Below the pieces are notes generated by a model. It worked only from the letters and a program-made list of their open reading frames with translations, had not been told where the DNA came from and searched no databases. From positions 5,870,460-5,934,459 of the forward strand of contig NC_083578.1 in NCBI RefSeq assembly GCF_027579695.1: a stretch of DNA of 64,000 bases. Reading direction: 5' to 3'. Of the stretch, positions 21,844 to 33,846 are shown in pieces (within the stretch, counting starts at the first letter, position 1; every line of letters begins with the position of its first letter). Source of the stretch: Neoarius graeffei. Taxonomy: Eukaryota; Chordata; Actinopteri; Siluriformes; Ariidae. A program made the translations under genes and the position numbers.

Positions 21844-23350
21844 ATGCTTCAATGTCTCATCAGGTCAAACTTCCGATCATTCTTCAGGACCATGACATTC
21901 GGAAACTGGACTTGCCTCATGGAATCCCTGGGACTGTGGGTGAACTTGAGTCTATTGTGAGAGAGACATTTGGGCTTGATGGAAGCTTTACTTTGCATTA
22001 TAAAGATGCTGATTTTGGAGAAGAATAGTTTTCTCTTTCCTCAACAAGTGACATCAAGGACACAATTAAGGTGATTCACATTGTTGAACCTCCCACAATT
22101 ACTCTGAACTTAACTGATCTGGATAGTTCCATTGAAAGTACATCAGAGACCTCCATCCATAGCGCATCAGCCTTGGCCCATACAGTACTTCAGTGACCTC
22201 CATCCATCCTTCCATCAGCATTTTCTCCTCTGGATCGCAGGACACACTGATTCTTTCATCACTTGAACATGTTACCCAGCATTCCCAGCGTTGGCCTACT
22301 GAATTTCCAGTACCTCGCTTTGCTTATGACACAGAGCTTGTGCTTGCCTCGGGAGACAAAGCTTTCAAGAAGGATGGAATTCAACTCAACTTTACCACAA
22401 TCCTTCCTGACATCCTTGAGAAACTGGCTGAAAGCATCTTTCAGTATGTTGCCTACCCAACTAGTGCACAGTTGTCTGATGTTGCTGAGGTGCTGATTCA
22501 GAAGCATCCTTGCCTTAAAGAACCTGGATCATATAATGGATGCTATGGATGGCAACAAAGACTAAAATATAAAATGGAGAACTATAGATCTAAATTGAGA
22601 GGGCTTGGATGCCCTGAGCTTGATATGAACTCTCTCAAAAAGAAGCGAGCACATGAGAAAGCACCCGCAAAGAATATTAAAAAGCCAAGAAAGGCAGAGG
22701 TGAACTATTTACCCCCCTCACCCACAAAGAGAAACAGAAAGAAAATTGGAACAAGAAAGAGTGGAGCTCCTTAATGAAGTTAAGAAGAGGAACAACTGTC
22801 AGATTATCAATGGTAAAATGGCAAAGACATTCTCCCTTCGCAGACAGGAAGTTGTCAATCAAGCACCACCAGTCAGTGACCTAAAAGACGGATGGCCTGC
22901 TCTTTTTGATGCAGCTCAGGTAAATATTGTTTTCATAAAGTAGTTCACAGTATGTGCTATATTAATTGTTTCAGTTGTTTACAGTCAGTTGTTAATTTTA
23001 ACAAATTGTGCCTTTTTTATTTGTGTCTTATTTTTGTACAGATAAATGAAGAATTCTGAAGGCTCACCACTGTTCACCTGGAGACAACATTCATGGCAAA
23101 ACTGGACCAGTACACCCCAAAAATAATGTCCTTGGTGTTCTCAAGAGGAGGAGCTACAAAAGTGAAGATTCAGCACATAAGAAACATACTGCTAGAGGTA
23201 TGAGTAAATGTAACGTAGTTCATTTCAAAAAGGAAAATACACTTTTTTTTTCTAGTATGTGATATTGGGTTGGTTTCTAGCTGTACTGTTCAGTGTCACC
23301 AGAGAAAATTTGACAGGTGGCCAGAAATACATACGGTTTCAAATGCACAC

Positions 23351-24209
23351 TAAGGGGAGTATCTCACTGGGCTGCAACAGCCTGTGATTAGTTGGAGACA
23401 CAACAATTGTGATAAAATATTCGAATTAGCGACAATTTTCACTTGGAATCACACCGAATTGATATTCGCATATTTTACCGCAATTGTTGTGTCTCCGGGT
23501 GGCATGGCGGTGTAGTGGTTAGCGCTGTCGCCTCACAGCAAGAAGGTCCGGGTTTGAGCCCTGTGGCCGGCGAGGGCCTTTCTGTGTGGAGTTTGCATGT
23601 TCTCCCCGTGTCCGCGTGGGTTTCCTCCGGGTGCTCCGGTTTCCCCCACAGTCCAAAGACATGCAGGTTAGGTTAACTGGTGACTCTAAATTGACCGTAG
23701 GTGTGAATGTGAGTGTGAATGGTTGTCTGTGTCTGTGTCAGCCCTGTGATGACCTGGCGACTTGTCCAGGGTGTACCCCGCCTTTCACCCATAGTCAGCT
23801 GGGATAGGCTCCAGCTTGCCTGCGACCCTGTAGAACAGGATAAAGTGGCTAGACATAATGAGATGAGATGAGATGAGATGTTGTGTCTCCAACTAGTCGC
23901 AGGCTGTCACAGCCCAGCTTTCCCTCGGCAGGCAGGGAAGTAGAGGAAGCCTCACGGAAACTGATTTGAGAAGGGTTCACGACGACTTTGTGATACCAGG
24001 GAATCATTTGCGGCTATTTTGAGAGAAATTTTGTCGCACGAATTGTTTGAACATGTTCAAAATTTCAACGACGAAGGAGTGACACTTTGCGACTCATGCT
24101 AGAAAATTGAGAAGCCCCGCGAATGTTTCAAGATACTTTTGAAACTCTCTCGCGAATGACATTCACAATTTGTCGCAAGCTGTCGCAACCCAGTGAGATA
24201 CTGGCTTAA
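23351..24209. mobile_element. TIR element (TTAA/CTAA-flanked) in the ORF2 intron, with a SINE inside
   Basis: The left end (from about 23351, ...gtatctcactgggctgcaac) is the inverse of the right end (...gtcgcaacccagtgagatac to 24205). It contains further inverted arms (ggagacacaacaattg against caattgttgtgtctcc). No coding sequence is seen. The TTAA-like borders suggest a piggyBac- or Kolobok-type MITE. Confidence 0.65.
23497..23880 (+). mobile_element. tRNA-headed SINE (copy g)
   Basis: Plus-strand full-length copy with a (gatga)n tail, flanked by the 10-bp duplication ttgtgtctcc (23487-23496 and 23881-23890). It is inserted in the loop of the palindromic TIR element. Confidence 0.95.
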
Positions 24210-24683
24210 CAATGCTCACTGACTGCCTGATGTGTTAAAAGGCAACAGTTTGCAACACTAAATGGATAATATATCATATGATGTTTGCAGCTCAGTTGAT
24301 GCCCAAGTTGCTCAGAAAAAAATCAATTAAAACCAAAACTATTAATACTGAACCAAAAAAAACAAATTGTGAGATGGTACAAGATAGGCAGTAAATGTAA
24401 TTACAGTTAAATTTAAAAGCCTTCTTAAAAATCAATGTACTATTTGCATTTTTTAAAATCTTGAGTTTAAATGCACAGCTGAAATTGAAAATTCTACCAA
24501 TCAAGTTATAACTTCTTTCTTTACAATGATCAATTTATAATTTGATTTTAATTAAACACAGAGATTGGTAATTGATGAAGTCTGGGTCTGAACATCATCC
24601 TTCAGTCTTTTTCCCCAGAGATATCATTATTAAAACACCAATCCTCAAAGGGGAGCAGGTTCACTTTTTTTTCATATTCACAG
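24210..24683. other. Intron of module copy 2 ORF2
   Basis: AT-rich sequence with no recognised feature, ending in a polypyrimidine stretch and cacag before the exon at 24684. Confidence 0.6.
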
Positions 24684-25370
24684 GAGTCTGTTGAAAGAAA
24701 GAGAGCGGTTGCTATCCATGGCTTGATGGTGTATCTCAGAGAAAAGGAGGAGGATCTCCTCAAAGAGCATTTGGTAGGTAAATCAGACACTTAAGTTCAC
24801 AAACGCTGTGCTTTGTGTTACTCTTGTTCTTAAATATGTTTTAAAACATTGGTATTGATTCTGACCTACTGATACCAGGATGGTGGAGAGATTGCCAATG
24901 AGGTGATGAGGATTGTTGTATCCAGAGGTGCCACAATGTCTGATCCAGCCAGTGCAAAGATCGTGATGGAGGGAGTAGAAGTCCTGGAAGACCTAGATGG
25001 ACCCAGAGCCTGTGCTTTGCTAATGGGGCTGATATATGCACTCAACCTCAGCTATCCAAAAGAATTGAAAAACACTTTTGAGGTGTTTCAGAAGGTATTC
25101 CTTGAGCTGGATGGTCTGAAAGCCAGTCCGAAGGTAATGTCTCTAAAACACAATCTGCTGTGCTAAAACGGTGAAGAATTTGGCGGTTCATAAGTTCAAC
25201 AGGATATGCTGTTGCACTGTTCACAAAATTTTGTTCTGCAACATACCGCACGTCTACTGTTGACAGTTGATAGTTAATTAGGTGCAACTAGCTAAAATAA
25301 ATGCAGTTTAATACAACAGCATTGCAATAAATCATATCGGTATGAATGTCACACTGGTCACTGTTCTTAA

Positions 25371-26871
25371 AGCAGATACGCAGAACCATGGCCTCACTTT
25401 TTGTTTATAAATGCCTGAGACCTCAAGAATGGCACAGGAATAGTTTTAAGCGTGAACAATAAATCTAATATAGTCATTTTTAAGATTAAAGTGATTCATA
25501 TAGGTAGCAGTCTGAGTGAATGACCTTGAGATCCGTAATGTCACAGCAGGAAGTCTATCGGTCTCATCGCCATTTCCGCTATACTAAAACACAGAGCTGA
25601 CTGCAACTCCGATCCTTCATTTTGAGCTAATTTATCACCATGCCACGTAGATGTGGTTTTGGCAGGTGCAGCAACACGACAGAAGGTGGATTTATGTTGC
25701 ATTCATGGCCCAAGAATGTTCAAACTGCAAAGATTTGGACACCTTTTGTGAGAAATTCATGGTCATGTTGGGCGCCTCTGAGGTGGTCTCTACTCTGCTC
25801 TGCACATTTTACTGAGGACTTGTATGAGACCTCTGATCTGTTGAGGAGTGTTGGCTATAAGCCCGTATTGAAAGAGGGAGCAGTACCTACAATGAAAGGA
25901 AAATAAAACTATAAGAAAAGTAAAGTCAGTTCTTTACTGACTTTAAACCAGTTCTCCCGGAGTGAGCTGAGGGTTGTTGCTAAAACCCGGGACAGAATGG
26001 GACATATCGCTTGGGCAGTGACCTCCCTGCGGTTGTTGCTAAAACCGGTGATGTCCCATCCCGAGTTTTAGTAATTGCCTGAGCCGAGCAGTAATGGTGG
26101 AGTACTCAGTATGGAGAAAATGGAGAATGAGTGGAGCAGCTGTCTGATTTCTCCGCTGGATATGCTCGCCTCAGCAGCAATATCTCGCCCTTACAATACG
26201 TGGAAGAAGTGAAGGAACGGAGAACTGAACGAACAATTGAAAGTCAGATTGTTTCAAAACAATCGGCCACAAGATCGGCCTTCAAGAAGCGAGAACACAG
26301 ACGGGTAAGCTCTGACTCTCATTTGGATAAAAAAAACAACAACACTCGTTGTTTACCTGCATTTAGATTAATATGTGTGACTTGTATTGTGCGTTTAAGT
26401 TACCGGTATAAGATTATTTAATTTGCTTTAGAATGTGATTGTCTCAGTTCATCTGATTATTTAATGAGCCTTTTATGTTTTATCAGTGAAAATGCATGCA
26501 TGTACATGTATGTCGCATAAGTTATAACACCCATCCTGTTTTAATGAGAGTCAACCCACAATTAATGAAGTCAAATCAGTCTTAGTTGAGTGAGTCGGTA
26601 ACGCTATTTCTTACTTTCAACATAAATTTTTATTTATATGACTTTGGTCTATAGCTGTAAAAGGCCTCAGCCTTAAAACCGGTTACTGCAGTGATGTTAT
26701 GCACTCAGGGCTGGCTGGCTCAGCGCGGCAGCTTGAACGCTGACTTTGCGGTTGATTTTAACTCTCAAAAATCTATATTTTTATTCCCATTTATGCAGCA
26801 TACAAGAGTCAAGGATGGAGATACTATCCACTCAGAAATTTATTTAAAAATAAATGTTCTGCGTATTTCCT
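25371..26871 (+). mobile_element. Kolobok-like THAP element, copy B
   Basis: 1501 bp, flanked by TTAA at 25367-25370 and 26872-26875. The left end agcagatacgcagaacc is matched in inverse at the right (gttctgcgtatttcct). It has no nested insertion and so serves as the empty-site reference for copy A. It encodes one THAP domain and no transposase core. Confidence 0.85.
25640..25906 (+). CDS. THAP-domain protein of Kolobok-like copy B
   Basis: 88 codons from ATG 25640. The C2CH THAP pattern is visible: CGFGRC (two Cys, four residues between), HSWP, a central W, then C..HF with the partner residues near residue 52. The family's terminal P (AVPT) is also present. THAP domains of about 90 residues bind DNA in transposases such as Kolobok and P elements and in host THAP proteins. 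Only this domain is open; a stop follows. It may be a first exon of a larger gene in the autonomous parent. Expression from this copy is unproven. Confidence 0.75.
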   Translation: MPRRCGFGRCSNTTEGGFMLHSWPKNVQTAKIWTPFVRNSWSCWAPLRWSLLCSAHFTEDLYETSDLLRSVGYKPVLKEGAVPTMKGK

Positions 26872-26875
26872 TTAA

Positions 26876-27139
26876 GACAGTTTTACAGGTTTGTTATTTT
26901 AACTTTATGGTCATCTGTAATTTGATGTTGAACTGTATTGTGTGCTACTGAGGTGTTACTGATATTTAGTCTGCTGTCACTGAAATCCATGTAAATGGGG
27001 TGGACTGAACAAGCAGATCAGTATAATGGTTTTCAAAACCATTTTGATGATAAAACTGGAATTGCATGTAATTTATCCTGACTGAAGAGCAATAAGTGAC
27101 ACTCACTTAAAAAAAAAATACACTGGCTTAACTTAAAAC
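26876..27139. other. Non-coding
   Basis: Nothing recognised; no coding similarity. Confidence 0.6.
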
Positions 27140-27702
27140 TAGATAGAACTCGACGCCAACGGCGCTGATGGGGATGCCTCCGCCTGGTAGACTACACGCC
27201 TTATTAAGTTGTGATTTGGGAATGGACATTTGACCTCACAGTAATCTTGACCTGGTGAAATTACTTGTATTAGCCTTGGAGATATTGTGTTCACAAGGCT
27301 TTCGGACAGACATCTGACCTCACAGTGACCTTGACCTTAGACCTTTTGATCTCAAAATCTAATCATTTATCCTTGTCCCCAAATGCACAAATGGTGAAAG
27401 TTTGGTGAAATTCCTTTGATTTGCCTTGGAGATATTGTGTTCACAAGGTTCTCGGACAGACATTTGACTTCACAGCGACCTTGACCTTAGACCTTTTGAT
27501 CTAAAAATCTAATCAGTTCATGTTTGTCCCAAAGCACACAAATGGTGAAAGTTTGGTGAAATTCCTTTCATCAGCCTTTGAGATCGCGTTCACAAGGTTC
27601 CGGGACGGACGCACGCACGCACGGACGGACAGATGCACGGACAGATGGACAACCTGAAAACATAATGCCTCCTGCACCTTACGGTGGCGGAGGCATAAAA
27701 AT
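27140..27702. repeat. Repeat element with inverted ATGCCTCCGCC ends and internal tandem units
   Basis: The left end has gatgcctccgcc and the right end ggcggaggcat. Between them a unit of about 120-150 bp (cggacagacat...tgacctcacagtgaccttgacc...ggagatattgtgttcacaag) occurs three times. A run of ggacggacgcacgcacg precedes the right end. No coding sequence is seen. Repeats of this form are common in fish genomes (from memory); the class is uncertain. Confidence 0.7.
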
Positions 27703-29403
27703 TAAGGTAACAATTTGTATGGACATTTGCTAAACCCTTTGTACCATCAAAAACACCAACAATGGGCACGCAAATATCAAAACTGAACCTTGGAGCAATG
27801 GAAGAAGATCACCTGGTCAGATCATCATGTTATTATATCTTAACATCATGCTAAAATGATGGACAGCTCATTTAAAACCAATGCGACTGAGTTCAGCTTT
27901 TCAGCTGTCTAAAGCGCATCATTTTACAGCATCATCATTTTCATGCTCCACTGGGATTTAATCAGAGTTTCCTGCCCTGTTCCATCTTCTTCAAACCAAC
28001 ATTATATTATTACGCCTCTGATTCAACAGGACATCACTATAATATATTTAAAGAATAAGTGTTTCTTTATTCTTTAGACTTTCATGGCAGGCTTTTCAAC
28101 ATATTTTTTTCCAAGAAACTGATGATGTAATAATATCCCTGCCCTGTGATAGGCTCACATTTGGAAATGGTTTCAGTGAACTTCTCCAAGATGCGTGTTT
28201 AGTGACTGTGGGGCTTTTATTTTTTTTTAGCATCAAGTCTGCTGTCTCTCTCAGGAAAAAAAAGAGTACTTAACTTTACCATTCTTTATTGCTGGAGGGG
28301 TACCTTTTGTACCTTTATTATGTATCTTTCTAATGGAAATATGGAAATAGCATACTTTAATGGAAGGTATATAATTAGACGGGAATTACCTTTAAAGCTG
28401 TAAAGGCACAACATTTGCACCTTTCAGTGCATATAAATAATGTTGAATTGGATTTAATGTGTACAATTGCTGGAAATTTTAAATATTAATTTAAAAAAAA
28501 AAACCTCCATACACCAACAAATAGCCACAGTGTCATTGTACACATTTAAATGACAAGTCTAATATTTCAATAGTCTGAATAGGATTATGTTAAGGGGTAC
28601 AATAAATATTGTACTATGTGATTCCTCTCTCCTTAATATTTATGGAGAAAATAGCAAACCAATCAGCCATCTATCAACTTAATGCAACCTTTACATGAGC
28701 TAAAGGATTCAGAGGTTCAGTTCCTCCATGTTTTGTGATTCCCTCTTTCTTCATCTGACCTCATGCATACATATGAACACATACAGCACAAACACAGTGA
28801 CGTCTAGTGGAGATACTGAGGCATCAGTGTTCATTTCAAATACATAATAGTACAGTACAGAGTTCATACAGTTTGAAAAACAGCCTTTCAGTCCAATTCA
28901 AGGTTACAGATATGTTCTTTATTTATCTTTTAGAGAGGCCGTGAACATAAGAGAAAGGAACAGAGCTGACAAAGTGTGACCTTTGAAAGTGTTGGTGGAT
29001 TTGATTGAGGGGAAAGTCCGGAAATATTCAGACTGTGTATTATTTTGTTTTACCGGTTGAGTTGTTGTGAGCATTCTGAAAAGTGCCTGTTGGAGAAATA
29101 AAGCAAGACCCAAAGCTAAGTCAAAATCGGCTGGTCTCCTGAGTCCTCCTTCCCATCCACCTGCACACATACCAGGTTCGACAGTCTTTATATACAGGAA
29201 ATTATTGCATAAAATATCTCTTCCTTATCTGACAAAGTTCGTAAATAAAGAGCTACATATCACTAAACCAAGCACTCCCAATCTTTTTGCAGTCAGGAAC
29301 AACTTTAACTGTAGAATAAACTTCACAGATCCCCACCAAACATATCATTATTGGAATGTGAACAATATTATTTTGGATATTTATTTTTTTCAGTATCATA
29401 AAC
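27703..29403. other. Long non-coding stretch
   Basis: No gene or clear element is seen. A candidate AATAAA-containing segment near 29095 followed by tcggctggtctcctgagtcc could be an old LTR end, but no partner was found. Confidence 0.5.
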
Positions 29404-29735
29404 CCTGGTTGTGCAGTGGTTAGCACTGTTGCCTCACAGCAAGAAGGTTCTGGGTTCGACCTTGTGGCCAGCTGGGGTCTTTCTGTGTGGCGTTTCCTCC
29501 AGGTTTTCTGATTTCCTCCCACAGTCCAAAGACATGCAGATTAGGGCAACTGGCTCCTCTAAATTTCCCATTGGTGTGAATGTGAGTGTGATGGCTGTTC
29601 ATCTCTGTGTTAGTCCTGCAATAGACTGGTGAGCTGCCCAGGGTGAACTCCGACTCTCACCTGAAATCATCTGGGATTGGCTTCAGGAACCCCCTCAACC
29701 CTGATAGATAAACAATATACATAATGGATGGATAG
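29404..29735 (+). mobile_element. Old diverged tRNA-headed SINE (copy h)
   Basis: It aligns with the other SINEs (gtagtggttagcactgttgcc, ggttctgggttcgac, cacagtccaaagacatgcag) but with many substitutions and small deletions and a gatggatag tail. No clear target duplication is seen. Confidence 0.85.
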
Positions 29736-31866
29736 TTTAATTATTATTGATTATGCATCACAGACCCCCAGGGTGTCCTCAGATAACATTTTGAGAAGCA
29801 TTGCATTAAATCAGTAAAGGCCCTCAGCATTTTATTAAAATTATTTGATGGTATAATATACACTCAGACTATCAAACCTCTGGTTTGAACCTAAGCTTGG
29901 TTTATTGTTTGTGTGGAATTTTGCATGTTCTCCCTGAGTTCCAGAGATTCTCCTAGGATTTCTTTTATCTTTTTTCCATGTTATTGCAATGGGGTAAATC
30001 ACAACCCACAATTATCCATGTTATTATATTTTATGTTGTGATGATGATGATGATGATGATTAGCCTGTTTGACCTAATAAAACCTCAATCACTATTGAGG
30101 ATGAAAAGGAAAAAGAGAAGACAATTTTACCAGAAGCAGCAGAAATATACAAATCAAAGTGAGTGCGCTAGCCAGTTAGCCAACACGCTATAAAATGAGT
30201 GAAGCTTCTTCAGGAGTGATTTCCACTACAGGAGCAAAACTGAACAGAACATTTGTTCAAATTTTGTCTGAAATGTGAGTTACTACAACACTATACAGTT
30301 ACTTTGTCGGATACGATATTTATTTCTTCTTTACAGTCTTGTTGTAAAAAGGAAATTTGGCGGTTGGGATTAGCTACAGCACTCGGCCTGCAGTTTTGTG
30401 TCTACAGCTGAATCACAGCCATGTGGATATTTAGTATCACCACGCTCCTGTGAGTTCGTTATTGCTTCATTATCGCCCGTTTGAAAGGATCCCAAACGAG
30501 TGGCCACTATTTTCCTGGCATTATAAATAAAAAAACCAAACTGATTCAAAACTATGTCCATGTTAGATGTTTTTATAGACTCAAACTAAAGCAACAAATT
30601 TCATTAAATTCAGAAAAGTATGATTTCAGGAGCCATAAAAACAAAGACAGGTTTTTTTCTCCTAAAAATCAGAGGACTCTTGATTCTGCAGCTTTCGGTC
30701 TTCTTTCTTCTTCGCTCATCTCCTCCTCAGGACAATCATCAGAAAGAGACACGGCCAGATGAGGTGTCATGAACAAACAAATGAATCTTACTGTTCTTGA
30801 TTATTTATTTTTTCAGACTTATTAGATCATAGATTTGATTATTCACTACTCAATATCATGATAACTTTCATATTTCTTGATAAAAATCAGGTTAAATTAT
30901 CTGACTGAGCCCGAGTCAGAAGTCAGTGATAAGTGTACGATCTGTCTGAAAACCACTGAAACTAAACACTATACCTCGGTACAATTAAAATAAAATCCAT
31001 CCACTGTTCAGTAAATATCTGCTAGCTCATGAGCTGTTAATTAGCAGCAAAAGTTAGCTACATAAATGGAGGTTACCTTCGCAACAGACCAATTTCCATA
31101 TTATATCTGTTGGAGTGACAACTGGTTCTGTCACGTTTGCCAAAATTTCCAGAACTCCAGTCTGGCACACTGAATTATGGGATTGTCTTCTGACTGGGAC
31201 AGTCCTTTTCTCAGGAGCGCACAGATGCTGCCCCAAGAATGCTGCCTACACAGGATGCCGTCTTCCGACTGGAACGCAGCAGTCCTTCAGTGCACTTGGA
31301 ATTAAACATTTAATTGTGGTTTTCTACTGGACTACTGGTTGAGATGTGTCTCTGCAAAAAGTGAAACATAGTTCAGTTCAGGAACCCTTGTGGGTTTTTT
31401 TAGAAACACTAAAGTAAAAGATGTGGGAATTTGACTACGCAGGCCGCCACACATATAATGTGCACTACAGAGTGTATACAGTGTTTACACAATGCTATTT
31501 AAGACCGTCTGTAGTGAACTGTACAGAACACCACAGCAGATTTATTCACAAGAAAAGAGACGCCAGTACGTGTTTACTGACAAAACTACTTACGGTACAG
31601 ATATCACTTCTAGCACAGACACTTTGTTTATTTTGTTTTATTGTTATAAAATGTGTACGATACCAAACATAAAATAGAACAGGATACACAGCTTTTCATT
31701 TCTTTCTTTCTTTTTTTTTAAATTCCAAACCCCTTTTTCTATGTCAAGAACAAAAGCTCAAAATTTCAGGAGCTGTAAAAATTAATGTCATTGTTGTTTG
31801 TTTAAACTTTGAAATCTAAACTTTTATTTTGTATTATTATTTCAGACCCTTTATTTATTTATTTTA

Positions 31867-31898
<32 letters not shown>

Positions 31899-32316
31899 CT
31901 ATTTCAGGCACAAAAGCTCAAAAATTCAGGAATTATTATTATTATTATTATTGATGTTTTCTTGTTTGTTTGACCTTTGAAACCTAAAGACTATTCAGGA
32001 TTTTAATATTGCTCTGATTTCTCGCTTTCTCTCCTGCTTGCTTTTCATTTCTTCCTTTTTGTGCTCCCAGTGTTTTAATTCTTTGTGTTTGTAATGATCA
32101 GCGCGCCTCAGTATGGAAAGAGTAAAGGATCAGGAATTGTGAAACTCACTTGAGTGTCTGCCTGAACCCAGCTGACTGTGAGGAGAGAACTGATCTGATT
32201 GGATGATTTATTTATCACTGACTCTGCACTCGGCTGTATTTCTGTCTCTATTCAGTGTGTGGAAGTCAGTGACAAGTGAATTCATCTGAGCTGCTGGTTT
32301 ACTGACAAACTTCAGG
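29736..32316. other. Non-coding region upstream of the MHC gene
   Basis: It contains simple repeats, (tga)n at 30037-30061, tttatt runs at 31848-31890 and (att)n at 31934-31951. No supported gene is seen. Two copies of a gcacaaaagctcaaaa-type segment (31750 and 31908) point to a local duplication. Confidence 0.5.
32190..32203 (+). promoter_or_regulatory. Candidate Y box (inverted CCAAT) of the MHC class II promoter
   Basis: ctgattggatga lies about 120 bp before the start codon, in the place where class II promoters carry the NF-Y-binding Y box. A convincing X box was not identified, so this is a tentative call. Confidence 0.4.
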
Positions 32317-32594
32317 ATGAAATTATTTCTCATCTTTTTCACACTAATGTGTGTGAGGGACACTGAATCACAGTGTAAGTGAGATATTTATTTATGTGTA
32401 AATTTGCTGTAATATTTTTCCCCAGTGGTAATTAGAAGAGTGTATATAAAGTGTTAATGGTGGTGTTTTGGTTATTAAGCTGTAGAGCTTGATTTAAATG
32501 AGACAGATCGTTTCAGATCATCACAAAAATGATGTGATTTTGTCAGTGATAATGATGTTTTTATCTCACTGTAGTAACAGGCTGCTGCAGTTTG

Positions 32595-32597
<3 letters not shown>

Positions 32598-32630
<33 letters not shown>
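32598..32630. repeat. (GT)n microsatellite next to the alpha-1 acceptor
   Basis: About 16 GT units end 7 bp before the splice acceptor of the alpha-1 exon. Confidence 0.95.
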
Positions 32631-32633
<3 letters not shown>

Positions 32634-32881
32634 CTCCAGTTAAACATCAAGACCTGCAAATAATCGAATGTTCAGAGAAGAATAAGGAGTTTGTTAGGGT
32701 CCGATGGAGATGAGGAGTTTTATGCAGATTTTGAGAAGAAGAAAGGAGTGATAATGCTGCCTCCCTTCGCTGATCCGATTGGGTTCCCCGGACGGTACAA
32801 GTGGGCCGAGGCTAACATGCCCATCTGCCAAAACAACTTAGTGGTCGATAAAGGACTTTAAAGACCAGCCGGTGCCACAGG

Positions 32882-33314
32882 GTGAGAAACTCAGTGTTTA
32901 TAGGAGCACAAATTTACCTTGATGATATTGAGTCTAAAATGATTTTCCAGCATGAAGATGTGAGATTTGTTGTAGATTTGACTGTAAATCACTGACCATT
33001 ACACTGTCAGTAAACTACAGGAACAATCACAGTCTCCAGCCTGTAAAGCTCTCATTTACTGTGCAATACTCTAATCTCACAGCCGACACTACAGCACTGC
33101 TGTCTCACACTATTTTCATTTCATAAAGGCTTTTTATTCGACTAAAACATCCCAGAATGCAGCACATCATCACAGCAGCTGTTTGCTTCGCCCCGAACAC
33201 AAACTATTTATCAGTTAAATTTATAGAAATGAAGAAAGTTCTCTCTGAACAGAGTAACTGTTGAAGTGTGGGGTTTGTAAATCTAAATAAATCTTTGCTT
33301 TTATTTCTATCCCC

Positions 33315-33352
<38 letters not shown>

Positions 33353-33846
33353 TTATGGATTATGAAACTAAAGATCAATTTTATAATTGACTTGCAAGAA
33401 AATATGAAGATGATCTGAGAAATACACCATTCATATTTTTCATATGAAATACATCGTGGATCTGAGTGACATAATTCCTGATATTTCACTCCGATGATGT
33501 CACTCCCAGTGTTTTCCCACTGACTAGACGTGTGTTGTCAAAATGGTGAACCATTTCAAAATTCAAATAGTTTTGATTAACTTGTGGGTTTTTTTGGATA
33601 TGTTCATATAATACAAATATTACACACGGGCTTGAAGATATGAAGTTTATTTTCTCATGTTGAAAAATATTTCACTCGTTTGCTTCACTCCCTCATGATG
33701 TATCCATTCACCACTCAAAGATAAACTTCATATCTTCGTACCACCGTGTAACATCCTCTACATATCGACAGCCAGAAGAAATAATGAATGCATCACAGTC
33801 TCAGAGTCATAACAATGGTGCACATGTGCTTTATATTTTTCTCCAG
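32882..33846. other. MHC intron 2
   Basis: Non-coding, with a (CA)n run at 33315-33350 and an imperfect inverted pair near 33625-33655 and 33715-33750 (gatatgaagttta... / ...taaacttcatatc). Confidence 0.7.

Larger units (their letters stand above)
21852..25166 (+). pseudogene. Two-ORF module, copy 2: ORF2, spliced, SAMD3-like (non-SAM part), decayed
   Basis: Exons are at 21844-22919 (ATG 21852), 23042-23197, 24684-24773 and 24879-25166, with consistent ag/gt borders. The order matches copy 1: a PB1-like start (KLPIILQDHDIRKLDL), a Ser-rich linker, WPTEFPVPRFAYDTELVLASG, a YGWQQRLKYKMENYRSKL segment, IKKPRKAEVNYLPP and then an RRQEVVNQAPPVSDL helix region. The last exon holds ACALLMGLIYALNLSYPKEL and an LxxKVxxLKxxLL end. 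Lesions are a TAG at 22026-22028, frameshifts near 22195 and 22735, and a TGA near 23058. It resembles (from memory) fish proteins labelled SAMD3-like. I see no SAM domain, catalytic motif or signal peptide. Confidence 0.65.

Noticed and set aside
27600-27660. CRISPR-like short repeats (cggacg/cacg runs)
   Set aside because: Simple tandem repeats in a eukaryotic repeat element; no spacer structure.
30481-30762. 93-codon plus-strand frame
   Set aside because: No motif, no splice signals and AT-rich composition; chance frame.
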